64,000 bases of DNA from Chitinophagaceae bacterium. GTDB taxonomy: Bacteria; Bacteroidota; Bacteroidia; Chitinophagales; Chitinophagaceae. The number at the start of each line of letters is the position of its first letter. Position 1 is the first letter of the stretch. The stretch covers positions 1,178,001-1,242,000 of the forward strand of contig JADKJC010000013.1 of assembly GCA_016722465.1 (NCBI GenBank), written 5' to 3'. This document shows positions 1 through 9,014 of the stretch, one piece after another. The translations under genes and the position numbers were made by a program. The notes beneath the pieces were generated by a model. That model made no database searches. It was not told the DNA's origin and saw only the letters and a list, made by a program, of their open reading frames with translations.

Positions 1-106
1 CCTTCCCGGCTAGCTTTCAGAAATATGAAACAGAACTAAGTATGGTTGATCAAATATGATTATTTTTATTGTGTACATCAATTCATCAACCTTCACTTAG
101 CTTATT

Positions 107-1297
107 ATGCAAAAGGAACTGAGACAAGTATTCAACAGTAATTTTACAGAAGGAAAATACGCCGCCTGCCTTAAAAAAATTGAAGACCTCCACCCCGGTG
201 CATTGGATTTCAGAAATGCAGAAACCCCCATATTTGTACCAAAAGATTTTACCCGAAAAATGCTTGCTGCCTGTGAAGACATTATTGATGTAATTGTACA
301 GCCCGATTTTAAACTGCTTACTGAAAGATCGATCCCAAAAGACATAACAGTACCCAACGAAACCGGTTATGCTGATTTTGTAGTATTTGATTTTGGTGTC
401 TGCGAAAACGAAAAAGGCCAACTCGAACCTCAACTGATAGAAATGCAGGGCTTTCCAACCCTTTTTGCCTTCCAGGCCTATCATACAAAGTTTACAAGAG
501 AATTTGCCCAGTTACCGGCAACGCATGACGCTTACCTGAATAATTACAATGAAGCAAGCTACCTGCAATTATTAAAAGAGATCATTGTGGATGATGAAAA
601 TCCTGAAAATGTTATTTTGCTCGAAATCTATCCTGAACAACAAAAAACAAGAATAGATTTTTATTGTACCGAAACCGTGTTGGGTATTAAAACTGTTTGC
701 CTTACCAAATTGATAGCAGAAGGGAATAAACTCTACTATGAAAATAACGGAAAAAAGGTACAGGTCAGGAGAATTTATAACCGCCTTATATTTGACGATC
801 TGCATCAGCAAAAAGACCTTGGCAATGTGATTGATTTCACCCATCCATGGGAAGTAGAATGGGTATCGCATCCCAACTGGTTTTACCGCATCAGCAAGTT
901 TACCTTACCGCTGATTGATAACCCTTATGTGCCCAAAACCTATTACCTCAACCAGTTAAAAGCAATCCCAACTGACCTGGAGAACTATGTATTAAAACCA
1001 CTGTTCTCTTTTGCAGGCATGGGGGTAGTAATAGACGTTACAAAGGAAGATATTGATAATGTAAAGGACCCGGAGAACTGGATACTGCAGCGCAAGGTAA
1101 AATATGCAGATGTAATTGAAACACCAGACGGGCCGGCAAAAGCAGAAATCCGCCTTTTCTATTTTTGGAAAAAAGGATGGGGCAGGCCGCAAGGGGTACA
1201 TAATTTATCAAGATTGAGCAAAGGAAAAATGATTGGCACCCGTTACAATAAAGACAAAAAATGGGTAGGTGGCACCGTATCTTTTTTTGAAAAATAA
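107..1297 (+). CDS. ATP-grasp-like protein of unknown substrate
   Basis: A 396-residue soluble protein with no signal peptide. The C-terminal third looks like an ATP-grasp nucleotide site: VLKPLFSFAGMGV (about residues 295-307) resembles the lysine plus glycine-rich loop, WILQRKV (about 325) the hinge strand, AEIRLFYFW (about 345) the acidic metal-binding strand and GVHNLSRLSKGKMIG (about 365) the distal loop. The upstream LIEMQGFPTLFAFQ segment recalls permuted ATP-grasp enzymes such as the glutathionylspermidine synthase group. ATP-grasp enzymes usually join a carboxylate to an amine or thiol; the substrate here cannot be read. The ATG at 107 is used because the protein is coherent from there. 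The next gene starts 10 bp after the stop, so they are probably co-transcribed. Fold call moderate, function unknown. Confidence 0.6.
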   Translation: MQKELRQVFNSNFTEGKYAACLKKIEDLHPGALDFRNAETPIFVPKDFTRKMLAACEDIIDVIVQPDFKLLTERSIPKDITVPNETGYADFVVFDFGVCENEKGQLEPQLIEMQGFPTLFAFQAYHTKFTREFAQLPATHDAYLNNYNEASYLQLLKEIIVDDENPENVILLEIYPEQQKTRIDFYCTETVLGIKTVCLTKLIAEGNKLYYENNGKKVQVRRIYNRLIFDDLHQQKDLGNVIDFTHPWEVEWVSHPNWFYRISKFTLPLIDNPYVPKTYYLNQLKAIPTDLENYVLKPLFSFAGMGVVIDVTKEDIDNVKDPENWILQRKVKYADVIETPDGPAKAEIRLFYFWKKGWGRPQGVHNLSRLSKGKMIGTRYNKDKKWVGGTVSFFEK

Positions 1298-1307
1298 AAC
1301 ATACAAC

Positions 1308-2300
1308 ATGAAAAAAGGCATTCAACGATTTGACTTTTTTCTGAACCTGCTGGAAGTATTGATGCTAAAAGCAGACAAGCAGAAAAACCCCGGGCTATTC
1401 TTATACCAGAACAATGCCCGTACACCCCTGTTTATGCTGGAGGGGCTGTCGAAAATGTACACAGAAATACACAACCGCAATAAATTCAGCAAGCTGAAAG
1501 AACATTTTAAATTACTGGAAGATGCTATTGGCGCCATTGATTATTATGACAGCTTAGCAAAAAACCTAAAGAGCAACAAAAAAATACCCGCCAAAGTATT
1601 CCAATACCTGCAGGCGCAAAGCAGGGAAAAGATCCAACACCTGAATGAATTGCTGAATGAGAAAAAATGGATTGATAATAATAACGCAAGGATTCTGAAA
1701 ATAAAAAAGAAACTGGCAGAGGCTGATTGGCAGGATGAAGAAAATGAAATGGCTGCTATTCAAAAGTTTTATACAAAATCGATTGGCGGCATTATTGATT
1801 TTACGCATAGCACTGCCTATCATTTTGACAACATGGAAGAGGATGTACATGAGTTAAGAAGAAAATTGCGCTGGTTGAGTATATATCCTCAGGCATTACT
1901 CGGTTCAGTACAACTTGCAACCAGCAAATCAAAAGCAAAGCACCTTTCAAAATATCTTACAGAAACGATTGTAAATTCTCCTTACAATAAAATGCCTGAT
2001 GCTGCTGAAAACAACCAGTTTTTACTGCTGTGCAAAAACTACTTCCTTTCGTTAAGCTGGGTAATTGATGCTTTAGGAAAACTGAAGGATGAAGGTCTGC
2101 AGATTGTAGCAATTAAAGAGGCCCTGCAACAAACTGAAGGAATTGATGAAGCAACAGCTATTAAAAAAGTTTACCAGTTGCTTGGCAATAAACAAACAAA
2201 ATTACCTGCACTGTTGGAAAACGCAGCATCCATAAGCCAAACATGGTTCAGGGAAAAAAATCTTGAGCAATTGGTTATTGGAACCGTCAAAAATTTATAA
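1308..2300 (+). CDS. CHAD-like all-helical protein
   Basis: A 330-residue lysine-rich, predicted all-helical protein. The ATG at 1308 (MKKGIQRF) is preferred over in-frame upstream starts, which would overlap the preceding gene. Two segments resemble the two halves of a CHAD domain, a helical fold that binds polyphosphate: ARTPLFMLEGLSKMY followed by KLLEDAIGAIDYYDSLAK (about residues 38-87) and DVHELRRKLRWLSIYPQAL (about 180-198). In classic CHAD proteins these helices carry conserved His and Arg/Lys residues; here several basic positions are missing in the first half, so the family call is tentative. It sits 10 bp downstream of an ATP-grasp-like gene, and a strong terminator follows, suggesting a two-gene unit. 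Confidence 0.55.
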   Translation: MKKGIQRFDFFLNLLEVLMLKADKQKNPGLFLYQNNARTPLFMLEGLSKMYTEIHNRNKFSKLKEHFKLLEDAIGAIDYYDSLAKNLKSNKKIPAKVFQYLQAQSREKIQHLNELLNEKKWIDNNNARILKIKKKLAEADWQDEENEMAAIQKFYTKSIGGIIDFTHSTAYHFDNMEEDVHELRRKLRWLSIYPQALLGSVQLATSKSKAKHLSKYLTETIVNSPYNKMPDAAENNQFLLLCKNYFLSLSWVIDALGKLKDEGLQIVAIKEALQQTEGIDEATAIKKVYQLLGNKQTKLPALLENAASISQTWFREKNLEQLVIGTVKNL

Positions 2301-2318
2301 CAGGCTAGCTTGTAAATT

Positions 2319-2352
2319 AAAATGTCCCGGGTTTTATGCCGGGACATTTTTT
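2319..2352. terminator. bidirectional intrinsic terminator
   Basis: A 12-bp perfect stem (AAAATGTCCCGG and CCGGGACATTTT) around an 8-nt loop, with A and T runs on the two sides. It lies between the convergent CHAD-like gene and the DsbA-like gene and can serve both. Confidence 0.85.
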
Positions 2353-2920
2353 ATGCTCTTTGTTTTGATGGCGCTTTTTTCTTTACACTTTTTAATGCAG
2401 TGTCAATTGCTTTACTTAATTCAGGGAAGGTCACTTTCCCGTTAAACCTTTCTCCATTTATAAAGAAAGTTGGAACATCTTTTACCCCACGGTCATGCCC
2501 TTCTTTAATGTCACCCTGAACCTGCCAGCCAAAAGTGGCATTTACAAGGTCATCCAAAAACTTCTTGTTGTTAACGCCAGCCTCTTTGCTATGCAGTTTT
2601 AAACTGGTAGTACCGAGGTTCCGGCGGTTGGCAAAAAGAATATTGTGCATTTCCCAAAACTTTCCGTCCTGGGCAGTGGCAACTGCTGCTTCGCCAGCCT
2701 TAAGTGCACGCTGGTGTATCCTGGTAAGCGGGAAGTGCCTGAAATTAAAACGAACTTTTCCTTCGTATTCTTCCAATATCTGCTTTACAACTTCATTTGC
2801 CTTTGCACAGGCTTCGCTTTCATATTCACCGAATTCTTCTAACGTAACAGGAGCATTCACATCACCAACAAACACATCTCTAGGCTCTATGATCTCCAGT
2901 ATTTCTTTTTTAAATGCCAT
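2351..2920 (-). CDS. DsbA-family thioredoxin-fold protein, cytoplasmic, lacking the nucleophilic cysteine
   Basis: A 189-residue protein of the DSBA/thioredoxin_4 fold: an N-terminal strand APVTLEEFGEYESEACAKA (from about residue 24), a helical insertion, and a cis-proline loop VKDVPTFFINGERF (about 144-157). DsbA relatives have CPYC after the first strand; here the aligned residues are S-E-A-C, so only the second cysteine remains. No signal peptide is visible, so it probably stays in the cytoplasm. The basic tail KKKAPSKQRA is unusual. The fold is clear, but ordinary disulfide oxidase activity is doubtful; a monothiol, glutathione-linked or isomerase-like role is possible. Its stop codon lies in the T-tail of the preceding terminator. 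Confidence 0.8.
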   Translation of the reverse strand: MAFKKEILEIIEPRDVFVGDVNAPVTLEEFGEYESEACAKANEVVKQILEEYEGKVRFNFRHFPLTRIHQRALKAGEAAVATAQDGKFWEMHNILFANRRNLGTTSLKLHSKEAGVNNKKFLDDLVNATFGWQVQGDIKEGHDRGVKDVPTFFINGERFNGKVTFPELSKAIDTALKSVKKKAPSKQRA

Positions 2921-3165
2921 AACTATATTTTTTCTTGAACTTTATTTTATGTTGAATAATAAATAACAATTTCCAATCAATAAGGTTGCACCTGACTTTA
3001 GCTGGGATAACCTTGTCCGATAGGTTTTTGAAAGTGGCTGAAGGTAATTATATTTTCCATTTTACCATAACCTAGAATATTTTTTTCCTTAACAGATTAT
3101 CAACAATGCTGAAAATCAGCCAGCTACAAGCAACAGTCGCCGGATTTTAACCTTCCTTTAACCTC

Positions 3166-5790
3166 TTAGGCACTCACATTGCTCTTCGCTGATGCTACTT
3201 CATTGCGAAAAACCACTACTCCATCAAACACATCCACCAGCACCGGTTGACTTTTATCAATATCTCCTGCTAATATCCTCTTACTTAACTGGTTAACGAT
3301 TTCTTTTTGAATCAGGCGCTTTAATGGCCTTGCCCCAAATTGGGTATAATACCCGTTTTCTGCAAGGTATTCCAGGGCATAATCACTAAAAGCAAGCTGA
3401 ATTCCTGATTTTGCCACTAACTCCTTCAATTGTCCGAGCTGGATCCTGATGATTCCCTTGATCTCATCTTTCATCAGCGGCTGGAACATGATAATTTCAT
3501 CAATCCTGTTCAAAAATTCCGGACGAATGGTTTGCCTTAAAAGGCCAAGCACTTCTGCCTTGGTGCTTTCCACCACTTCTTCCTTGTTCTTTTCAGTGAT
3601 ATTTTCAAAATTATCCTGGATGATCTGGCTACCCATATTGCTGGTCATAATAATAATGGTGTTCTTAAAATTCACAACACGCCCTTTATTGTCAGTCAGG
3701 CGGCCGTCGTCAAGCACTTGTAATAAAATATTAAATACATCAGGATGTGCTTTTTCTATTTCATCCAGCAATACCACACTGTATGGCTTGCGCCGAACAG
3801 CCTCAGTTAACTGCCCACCTTCATCATAACCTATATATCCTGGAGGGGCACCTACCAGCCTGCTTACGGAATGTTTTTCCTGGTATTCGCTCATATCGAT
3901 ACGGGTCATCATACCATCGTCATCAAACAGGTAGTCCGCCAGTGCTTTTGCAAGTTCCGTCTTACCCACACCTGTTGTGCCCAGGAAGATAAAGGAACCG
4001 ATCGGCTTCTTTGGATCCTGCAGGCCTGCCCTGCTCCTGCGGATGGCATCACTCACTGCTTCAATCGCTTCATCCTGTCCTACAACTCTTTTATGCAATT
4101 CATCTTCCAGCAGCAATAATTTTTCTCTTTCACTCTGCAGCATTTTCATTACTGGTATGCCGGTAGCTTTCGCAATACTTTCTGCAATATCTTCTGCATC
4201 CACTTCTTCTTTCAATAAACGCTTTTCACTGATATCATCCAGCAACTTTGTTTGCTCTGCAATAATGGTTTCCTGCTGCTGCACTTTTACCATAGCGTAT
4301 TTCAGCTACTTTGCCATAATCACCCTCCCTCTCTGCTTTTCTGCGGCTAATTTTAAATTCTCGATTTCACTCTTTGCTGTTTGTATTTTTTCTACCACTT
4401 CTTTTTCCTGCTGCCACTTTGCTTTGAAGGTATCCCTGTCAACACTCAGGTTGGCAATTTCAGTATTCAGGTCTTTCAACTTTACCTCGTCATTCTCTCT
4501 CTTGATGGCTTCTCTTTCAATTTCTAATTGACGTATTTGCCTTTCCAGTTTATCCAACTCTTCCGGCATGGAATTCATTTCCAACCTGAGTTTGGCAGCA
4601 CTTTCATCAATCAGGTCAATTGCTTTGTCAGGCAAAAAACGATCGGTTATATACCGATGTGATAATTCCACAGCCGCTATAATCGCCTCATCTTTTATCA
4701 ATACATGGTGATAGGTTTCATACCTGTCCTTCAACCCCCGAAGGATAGAAACTGCATCTTCAATACTGGGTTCATCAATCAACACTTTCTGAAAACGCCT
4801 TTCCAGCGCTTTATCTTTTTCAAAGAATTTCTGGTATTCATTTAAAGTGGTGGCACCTACTGCCCTCAATTCTCCCCTTGCCAATGCAGGTTTTAAAATA
4901 TTGGCAGCATCCATAGCGCCATCGCCACCGCCGGCACCCACCAATGTATGTATCTCATCAATAAATAAAATGATATTGCCATCGCTGGATGAAACTTCTT
5001 TTACCACTGCTTTCAATCTTTCTTCAAACTCACCTTTATATTTTGCACCTGCTATCAATTGCCCCATATCCAATGCATAAATGACTTTTGATTTCAAATT
5101 TTCCGGCACATCACCATTTACGATACGCATGGCCAAGCCTTCTGCTATAGCAGTTTTGCCCACGCCGGGCTCACCAACCAGTATGGGATTGTTCTTACTT
5201 CTTCTGGAAAGTATGTGCAATGTCCTCCTGATTTCTTCATCTCTTCCAATCACCGGATCAAGCTTTCCGTTCCTGGCCATTTCATTCAGGTTCTTTGCAT
5301 ATTTATTCAATGCATTGAACTGCGTTTCTTCTGTTTGAGAAGAAATGGTAGAACCTTTTCTTAAATCTTTTATTGCAGCTATCAGGCCTTTCTCTGTAAG
5401 GCCGGCATCTTTCAATAATTTGGAACTGTTGTCATTTACCTGCAGCATTGCCAACAGCAAATGCTCCACACTTACAAACTCATCCCCAAAACTTTTGAGT
5501 GATGCTGTTGCTTTTAAAACCAGGTTATTCATATCCCTGCTTACTGCCTGCGCAGGTTCACCAGACTGTGACTTTGGAAGTTTATTAATCGCTTCATCAA
5601 TCTTGCTTTCAACAAAATTTACGTTTACATTATTCTTCTTCAATAAAAATTCTATTGCAGAATCATCTTCCGTTAATAATGCTTTTAGCAAATGTTCCGT
5701 TTCAATAGTTGGATTCTGATTATTGAAAGCCAGTTGCTGCGCTTGAGCAATGGCTTCCTGTGCCTTGATGGTGAAATTATTTAAGTTCAT
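3166..5790 (-). pseudogene. clpB: ATP-dependent disaggregase ClpB, interrupted in this sequence
   Basis: ClpB is a hexameric AAA+ chaperone that extracts proteins from aggregates together with DnaK. The N-terminal piece (4306-5790, 494 aa) has the Clp_N repeats, Walker A GEPGVGKT, Walker B LFIDEIHTLVG and the start of the coiled-coil middle domain. The C-terminal piece (3166-4293) has Walker A GTTGVGKT, Walker [15 protein letters not shown] and the ClpB C domain. Both pieces are in the same frame. Between them an adjacent frame encodes the missing family sequence ([17 protein letters not shown]), so one base is missing at the T-run 4337-4340 and one is extra at the T-run 4285-4288. The intervening misframed codons create a TAG at 4306-4308. 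Repaired, the protein is about 875 residues, the normal length. A sequencing error is the simplest explanation. Confidence 0.93.
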
Positions 5791-5845
5791 ATACTATCAA
5801 TTTCATTTAATAAATAAGGTGGGAAAAGCCCCATAAAGTTACCTG

Positions 5846-5872
5846 TGTACAAGTGTGCGACGCCACTGAAGT
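5846..5872 (+). repeat. 27-bp dispersed repeat, copy 1
   Basis: TGTACAAGTGTGCGACGCCA at the start of the unit matches, in inverse orientation, the sequence at 41171-41197 with about four differences over 27 bp. It lies in the divergent gap between clpB and the serine hydrolase gene. Function unknown; it looks like one of the REP-like intergenic repeats common in Bacteroidota. Confidence 0.55.
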
Positions 5873-5960
5873 TCAGCGATGCGCTGCCGACGGGTACATA
5901 AAATCATATAACTTTAAACCCTATACTCAAATGATACTCCAAGTAAAAAATTCAGCAATT

Positions 5961-7109
5961 ATGTCGTATAAAACTCAATTGTTATGCCGCAAGTGCAGTT
6001 TATTTTTTGTTTTACTGTTAGTATTGCAGGTTGGCCATGCACAAAACCAATTTAGCAAGGTGGATGAGTGGATAAAAGATAACCTGAAAGACCTGGGTGG
6101 AAGAGCGGTACTGGTAATTTATAAAGATGGCAAACTGGTATATGACCACGCTGAAAATGACCTGACACCCATGCAGCAATTTGTTGGTAAAAGAATCGCC
6201 AGGAAACAAGGCAGGGATGCAGATGAATTATTGCAGGATTTTGGCAGCAATACAAAAATCATGATTGCCAGCTGCAGTAAATGGCTGAGTGCTGCCCTTG
6301 TGATGACATTTGTAGATGAAGGAAAACTAAACCTGGAAGATACGGTGGGCAAATATTTACCCATGTTGACCGCTAACGGGAAAGGGCAAATTAAAATATG
6401 GCAATGCCTGAGCCATTTAACCGGGATTAAAACACCACCACTAAAAGAAGGCATTCAGGAAATTTCCAAAGCCGGCACAATGGAGGATACCATTGAAAAA
6501 ATTGCCGCTAATGAAATGGAAGGCGAACCCGGAAAAACATTTCATTACAGCAATGCAGGACTGCAGATTGCTGCGGCGGTTATTGAAAAAATCAGCGGCA
6601 AAGATTTTAAGACCTTATTCAGGGAAAGAATTGCTGAACCCTGTGATATGCCCAACACAGATTTTGGAAATGGTAATGTTCCCTTAGCGGCCGGCGGCGC
6701 CAGGAGTACCGCCACAGATTACCTGCATTTTTTAACGATGATACTGAACAATGGCACTTATAACGGCAAACAAATTTTATCAGCTGATGCTGTTGCTGCT
6801 ATGCAGGTAAACAGGGTAACAACGAATTGCAGCATTGCTTATACACCTGCTGAAGCAGCTGGTTGGGGTTATGGTTTTGGAGAATGGGTACTTCCACTTT
6901 GTAACCCGCTGGCAAAACAAACATGGAGTTGTACGGAAGAAGGAGTTCGTTCTTCTTTTGCCAGCAGCCCGGGATTGTTTGGCAGTTTCCCCTGGGTGGA
7001 CAATGATAAACATTATGCCGGCTTTTTACTCACATTTTGTTTTAAAAGCAAAGGAAGAAGTGAAAGATACCGTTCCTTAAAAAACCTGGTGGATGAAGCG
7101 CTGCAATAA
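5961..7109 (+). CDS. secreted serine hydrolase, beta-lactamase (class C-like) family
   Basis: With the ATG at 5961 this is a 382-residue protein with a signal peptide (basic start, hydrophobic LFFVLLLVLQVGHAQ). The penicillin-binding/class C fold is marked by SCSK (Ser104 and Lys107, the SxxK motif), the YSN triad at about residue 196 and the C-terminal region around GWGYGFGEW. Such enzymes act on D-amino-acid peptides or esters in the periplasm; most are not true beta-lactamases. The open frame extends upstream to 5853, but those residues precede the signal peptide and include the repeat region, so they are excluded. It is convergent with the DUF3857 operon. The natural substrate is unknown. 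Confidence 0.85.
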   Translation: MSYKTQLLCRKCSLFFVLLLVLQVGHAQNQFSKVDEWIKDNLKDLGGRAVLVIYKDGKLVYDHAENDLTPMQQFVGKRIARKQGRDADELLQDFGSNTKIMIASCSKWLSAALVMTFVDEGKLNLEDTVGKYLPMLTANGKGQIKIWQCLSHLTGIKTPPLKEGIQEISKAGTMEDTIEKIAANEMEGEPGKTFHYSNAGLQIAAAVIEKISGKDFKTLFRERIAEPCDMPNTDFGNGNVPLAAGGARSTATDYLHFLTMILNNGTYNGKQILSADAVAAMQVNRVTTNCSIAYTPAEAAGWGYGFGEWVLPLCNPLAKQTWSCTEEGVRSSFASSPGLFGSFPWVDNDKHYAGFLLTFCFKSKGRSERYRSLKNLVDEALQ

Positions 7110-7112
7110 CAG

Positions 7113-9014
7113 TTATTCAGGTTTAACCAACACCACTTTACTTCGGTCACTTTTATAAACCTGCTCGTAAAATTTAACGATTTCATTATATTCCTTTGCC
7201 GGGATGCGGCTGTTGTATTGTTCCATTAACCTGTAATACACGATCCTGTCATCCAGCAATTTTACTGATGAAACATATTTCCCGAATTTTGTTTGCAGGG
7301 ATACTTCTTTTGGTATTGTTTCCAGTTTGTACCCATTGGGAATTTTTATTTCAACTGAATCGATATCCCTGTAATCTTCATCTATGATATAATCATATTT
7401 CCTTGCGGTATCAGCCATTAATTTTTGTGTAGCCCCTCCAAATATATTTGGGTTGATGAATAGCCGTTTGCCCGTAATAGAGGCATAATTGGTGAGCCTG
7501 ATCTGCAGTGATTCCTCCACTGCAGGTATGATACCCTTAAGTTCTTTGTACTCATTTTTGAGTACCTGGTAGGTGGGCAGGTTGAACATTTGATTTAAAT
7601 ATTTTTCCCTGTCTTCTTTTGATGCATCATACATTAATGAATGAGGAAAATCCTGCTGAAGCCCGGTGTAAATATTTTTTATCACTGCATCCAGGTTGCC
7701 ATCGGCATCGGCAGTTGCAGTAACAATTCTTCGCTGAACATTATCCGCCACCGAATACACCGGCGTATGAACAATATGCCCGCCGGTTTCATCAATCATC
7801 AGTGCCTTTCGGTTACCAGTAAAACTACCCATATATCCGGGTGAAACGGTTTGATTGGTACACTCCAGCCAGATTGTATCCTTACCCAATGGCACGCAGG
7901 ATATCACATGATTGGATTGAGAGAATGGGAAATCTTCCACAAAAGGCGGAGGCTCCTTACCACCATATATCTCAACATACTTCCCTGTAATACCAGCTTC
8001 TTTCAGCAGGGCGATCATGTAATTGGACAATGCTTTACAATCTCCGTATTTTTTTTCTGCCACATAGGAAGCTTCAAAAGGTTGCCAGCCGCCGATACCA
8101 AGTTGTATGCTGATGTACCGGGTATTCTTCTGCAAAAAGTCATACAGCACAAATATCTTTTCCTTTTCATTACCAAGATGGTCTGTAAGTTCATGTACTT
8201 TCTTTTTGATCTCATCCGGCAATACATCCCTGCCCTTTACCAACTGGTACATAAATTTTCCATAGTCAGCCCATGTTGACATATTCCCTTTATACCCCTC
8301 TACCTCAAACTCCGACGGAGCAAAAATAACCGATGGAACAAGCTCACTAAAGGGCGGGGCATCATCTTCTTCTTTTAGTGCCGGTATATTTTTTATCTCC
8401 CAGGTGTAAATTTTCGAGCTTCCTTTTTGAGAGATCACCGGTTGGCCGGCAAAATTCAGCTGCTTATACCTTACTACATAATCTGCCGGTGCAATGATGG
8501 TGAACTTGCTGTATTCAACAGACATTTTAGGACTACGTTGAGGAACCCACCGGGGAAAACCCTGTGTTCCATTATTTTCATCCTCTTCTTCGTACTCAAC
8601 GGTGTAGGGATATTCCGTAGAAAAAAAATCATTTTCCTTATACCTGGAATCGGAGAGCAAACTAAAGCCATCATAAGCACTGTTGTCTTTCCAGTCGCTT
8701 TTTTTTGAATGCCTGATCTCCTTACCCATCCCGTCGTACATTTTAGCCGAAACATAATTGATGCTGCTGAAACGGTCGTAATGGGTTACATACCGGGCAT
8801 AGCTGCTGGCCGCCGGTTTTAGAACGGTGTACACATGCTTTTCATAGAGGGTATATTTTGCCGGCGATTTGATTGTTAAAATATATTCCTCATATCTTTT
8901 AACCACATCTGCATCTTTGCGTAAAGAATCTGCAATAAACAATGCATTGTACCCCTGTGCCTGGATGAGCATAGGCATAAAGAGAGTAATTACTACAATC
9001 AATAATTTCGTCAT
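7113..9014 (-). CDS. DUF3857 / transglutaminase-like protein, catalytic residues largely kept
   Basis: A 633-residue secreted protein (signal peptide MTKLLIVVITLFMPMLIQAQ). A DUF3857 beta-rich domain fills about residues 50-260, followed by a transglutaminase-like papain-fold domain with YGDCKALSNYM (Cys near residue 325) and SNHVI (His near 370). The third position, usually Asp in WLDCT, reads WLECT. A further beta domain ends the protein. Cys-His-acid proteins of this type are probably periplasmic peptidases or amidases, but biochemistry is sparse. It is the last gene of a three-gene operon; its ATG overlaps the stop of the upstream paralogue by one base, which implies translational coupling. 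It is the only member of the trio with a recognisable active site. Confidence 0.85.
   Translation of the reverse strand: MTKLLIVVITLFMPMLIQAQGYNALFIADSLRKDADVVKRYEEYILTIKSPAKYTLYEKHVYTVLKPAASSYARYVTHYDRFSSINYVSAKMYDGMGKEIRHSKKSDWKDNSAYDGFSLLSDSRYKENDFFSTEYPYTVEYEEEDENNGTQGFPRWVPQRSPKMSVEYSKFTIIAPADYVVRYKQLNFAGQPVISQKGSSKIYTWEIKNIPALKEEDDAPPFSELVPSVIFAPSEFEVEGYKGNMSTWADYGKFMYQLVKGRDVLPDEIKKKVHELTDHLGNEKEKIFVLYDFLQKNTRYISIQLGIGGWQPFEASYVAEKKYGDCKALSNYMIALLKEAGITGKYVEIYGGKEPPPFVEDFPFSQSNHVISCVPLGKDTIWLECTNQTVSPGYMGSFTGNRKALMIDETGGHIVHTPVYSVADNVQRRIVTATADADGNLDAVIKNIYTGLQQDFPHSLMYDASKEDREKYLNQMFNLPTYQVLKNEYKELKGIIPAVEESLQIRLTNYASITGKRLFINPNIFGGATQKLMADTARKYDYIIDEDYRDIDSVEIKIPNGYKLETIPKEVSLQTKFGKYVSSVKLLDDRIVYYRLMEQYNSRIPAKEYNEIVKFYEQVYKSDRSKVVLVKPE

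Noticed and set aside
4285..4340. Programmed ribosomal frameshifting in clpB
   Set aside because: No slippery heptamer or pseudoknot is apparent, two opposite shifts would be needed, and similar breaks occur in unrelated genes.
3166..5790. clpB as two separate genes (494 and 375 aa)
   Set aside because: The missing middle-domain sequence is present in the adjacent frame between them, and the joined protein has normal length.
5961..7109. Beta-lactamase resistance gene
   Set aside because: The SxxK fold is shared with many esterases and peptidases, and nothing specific to beta-lactam hydrolysis is visible.
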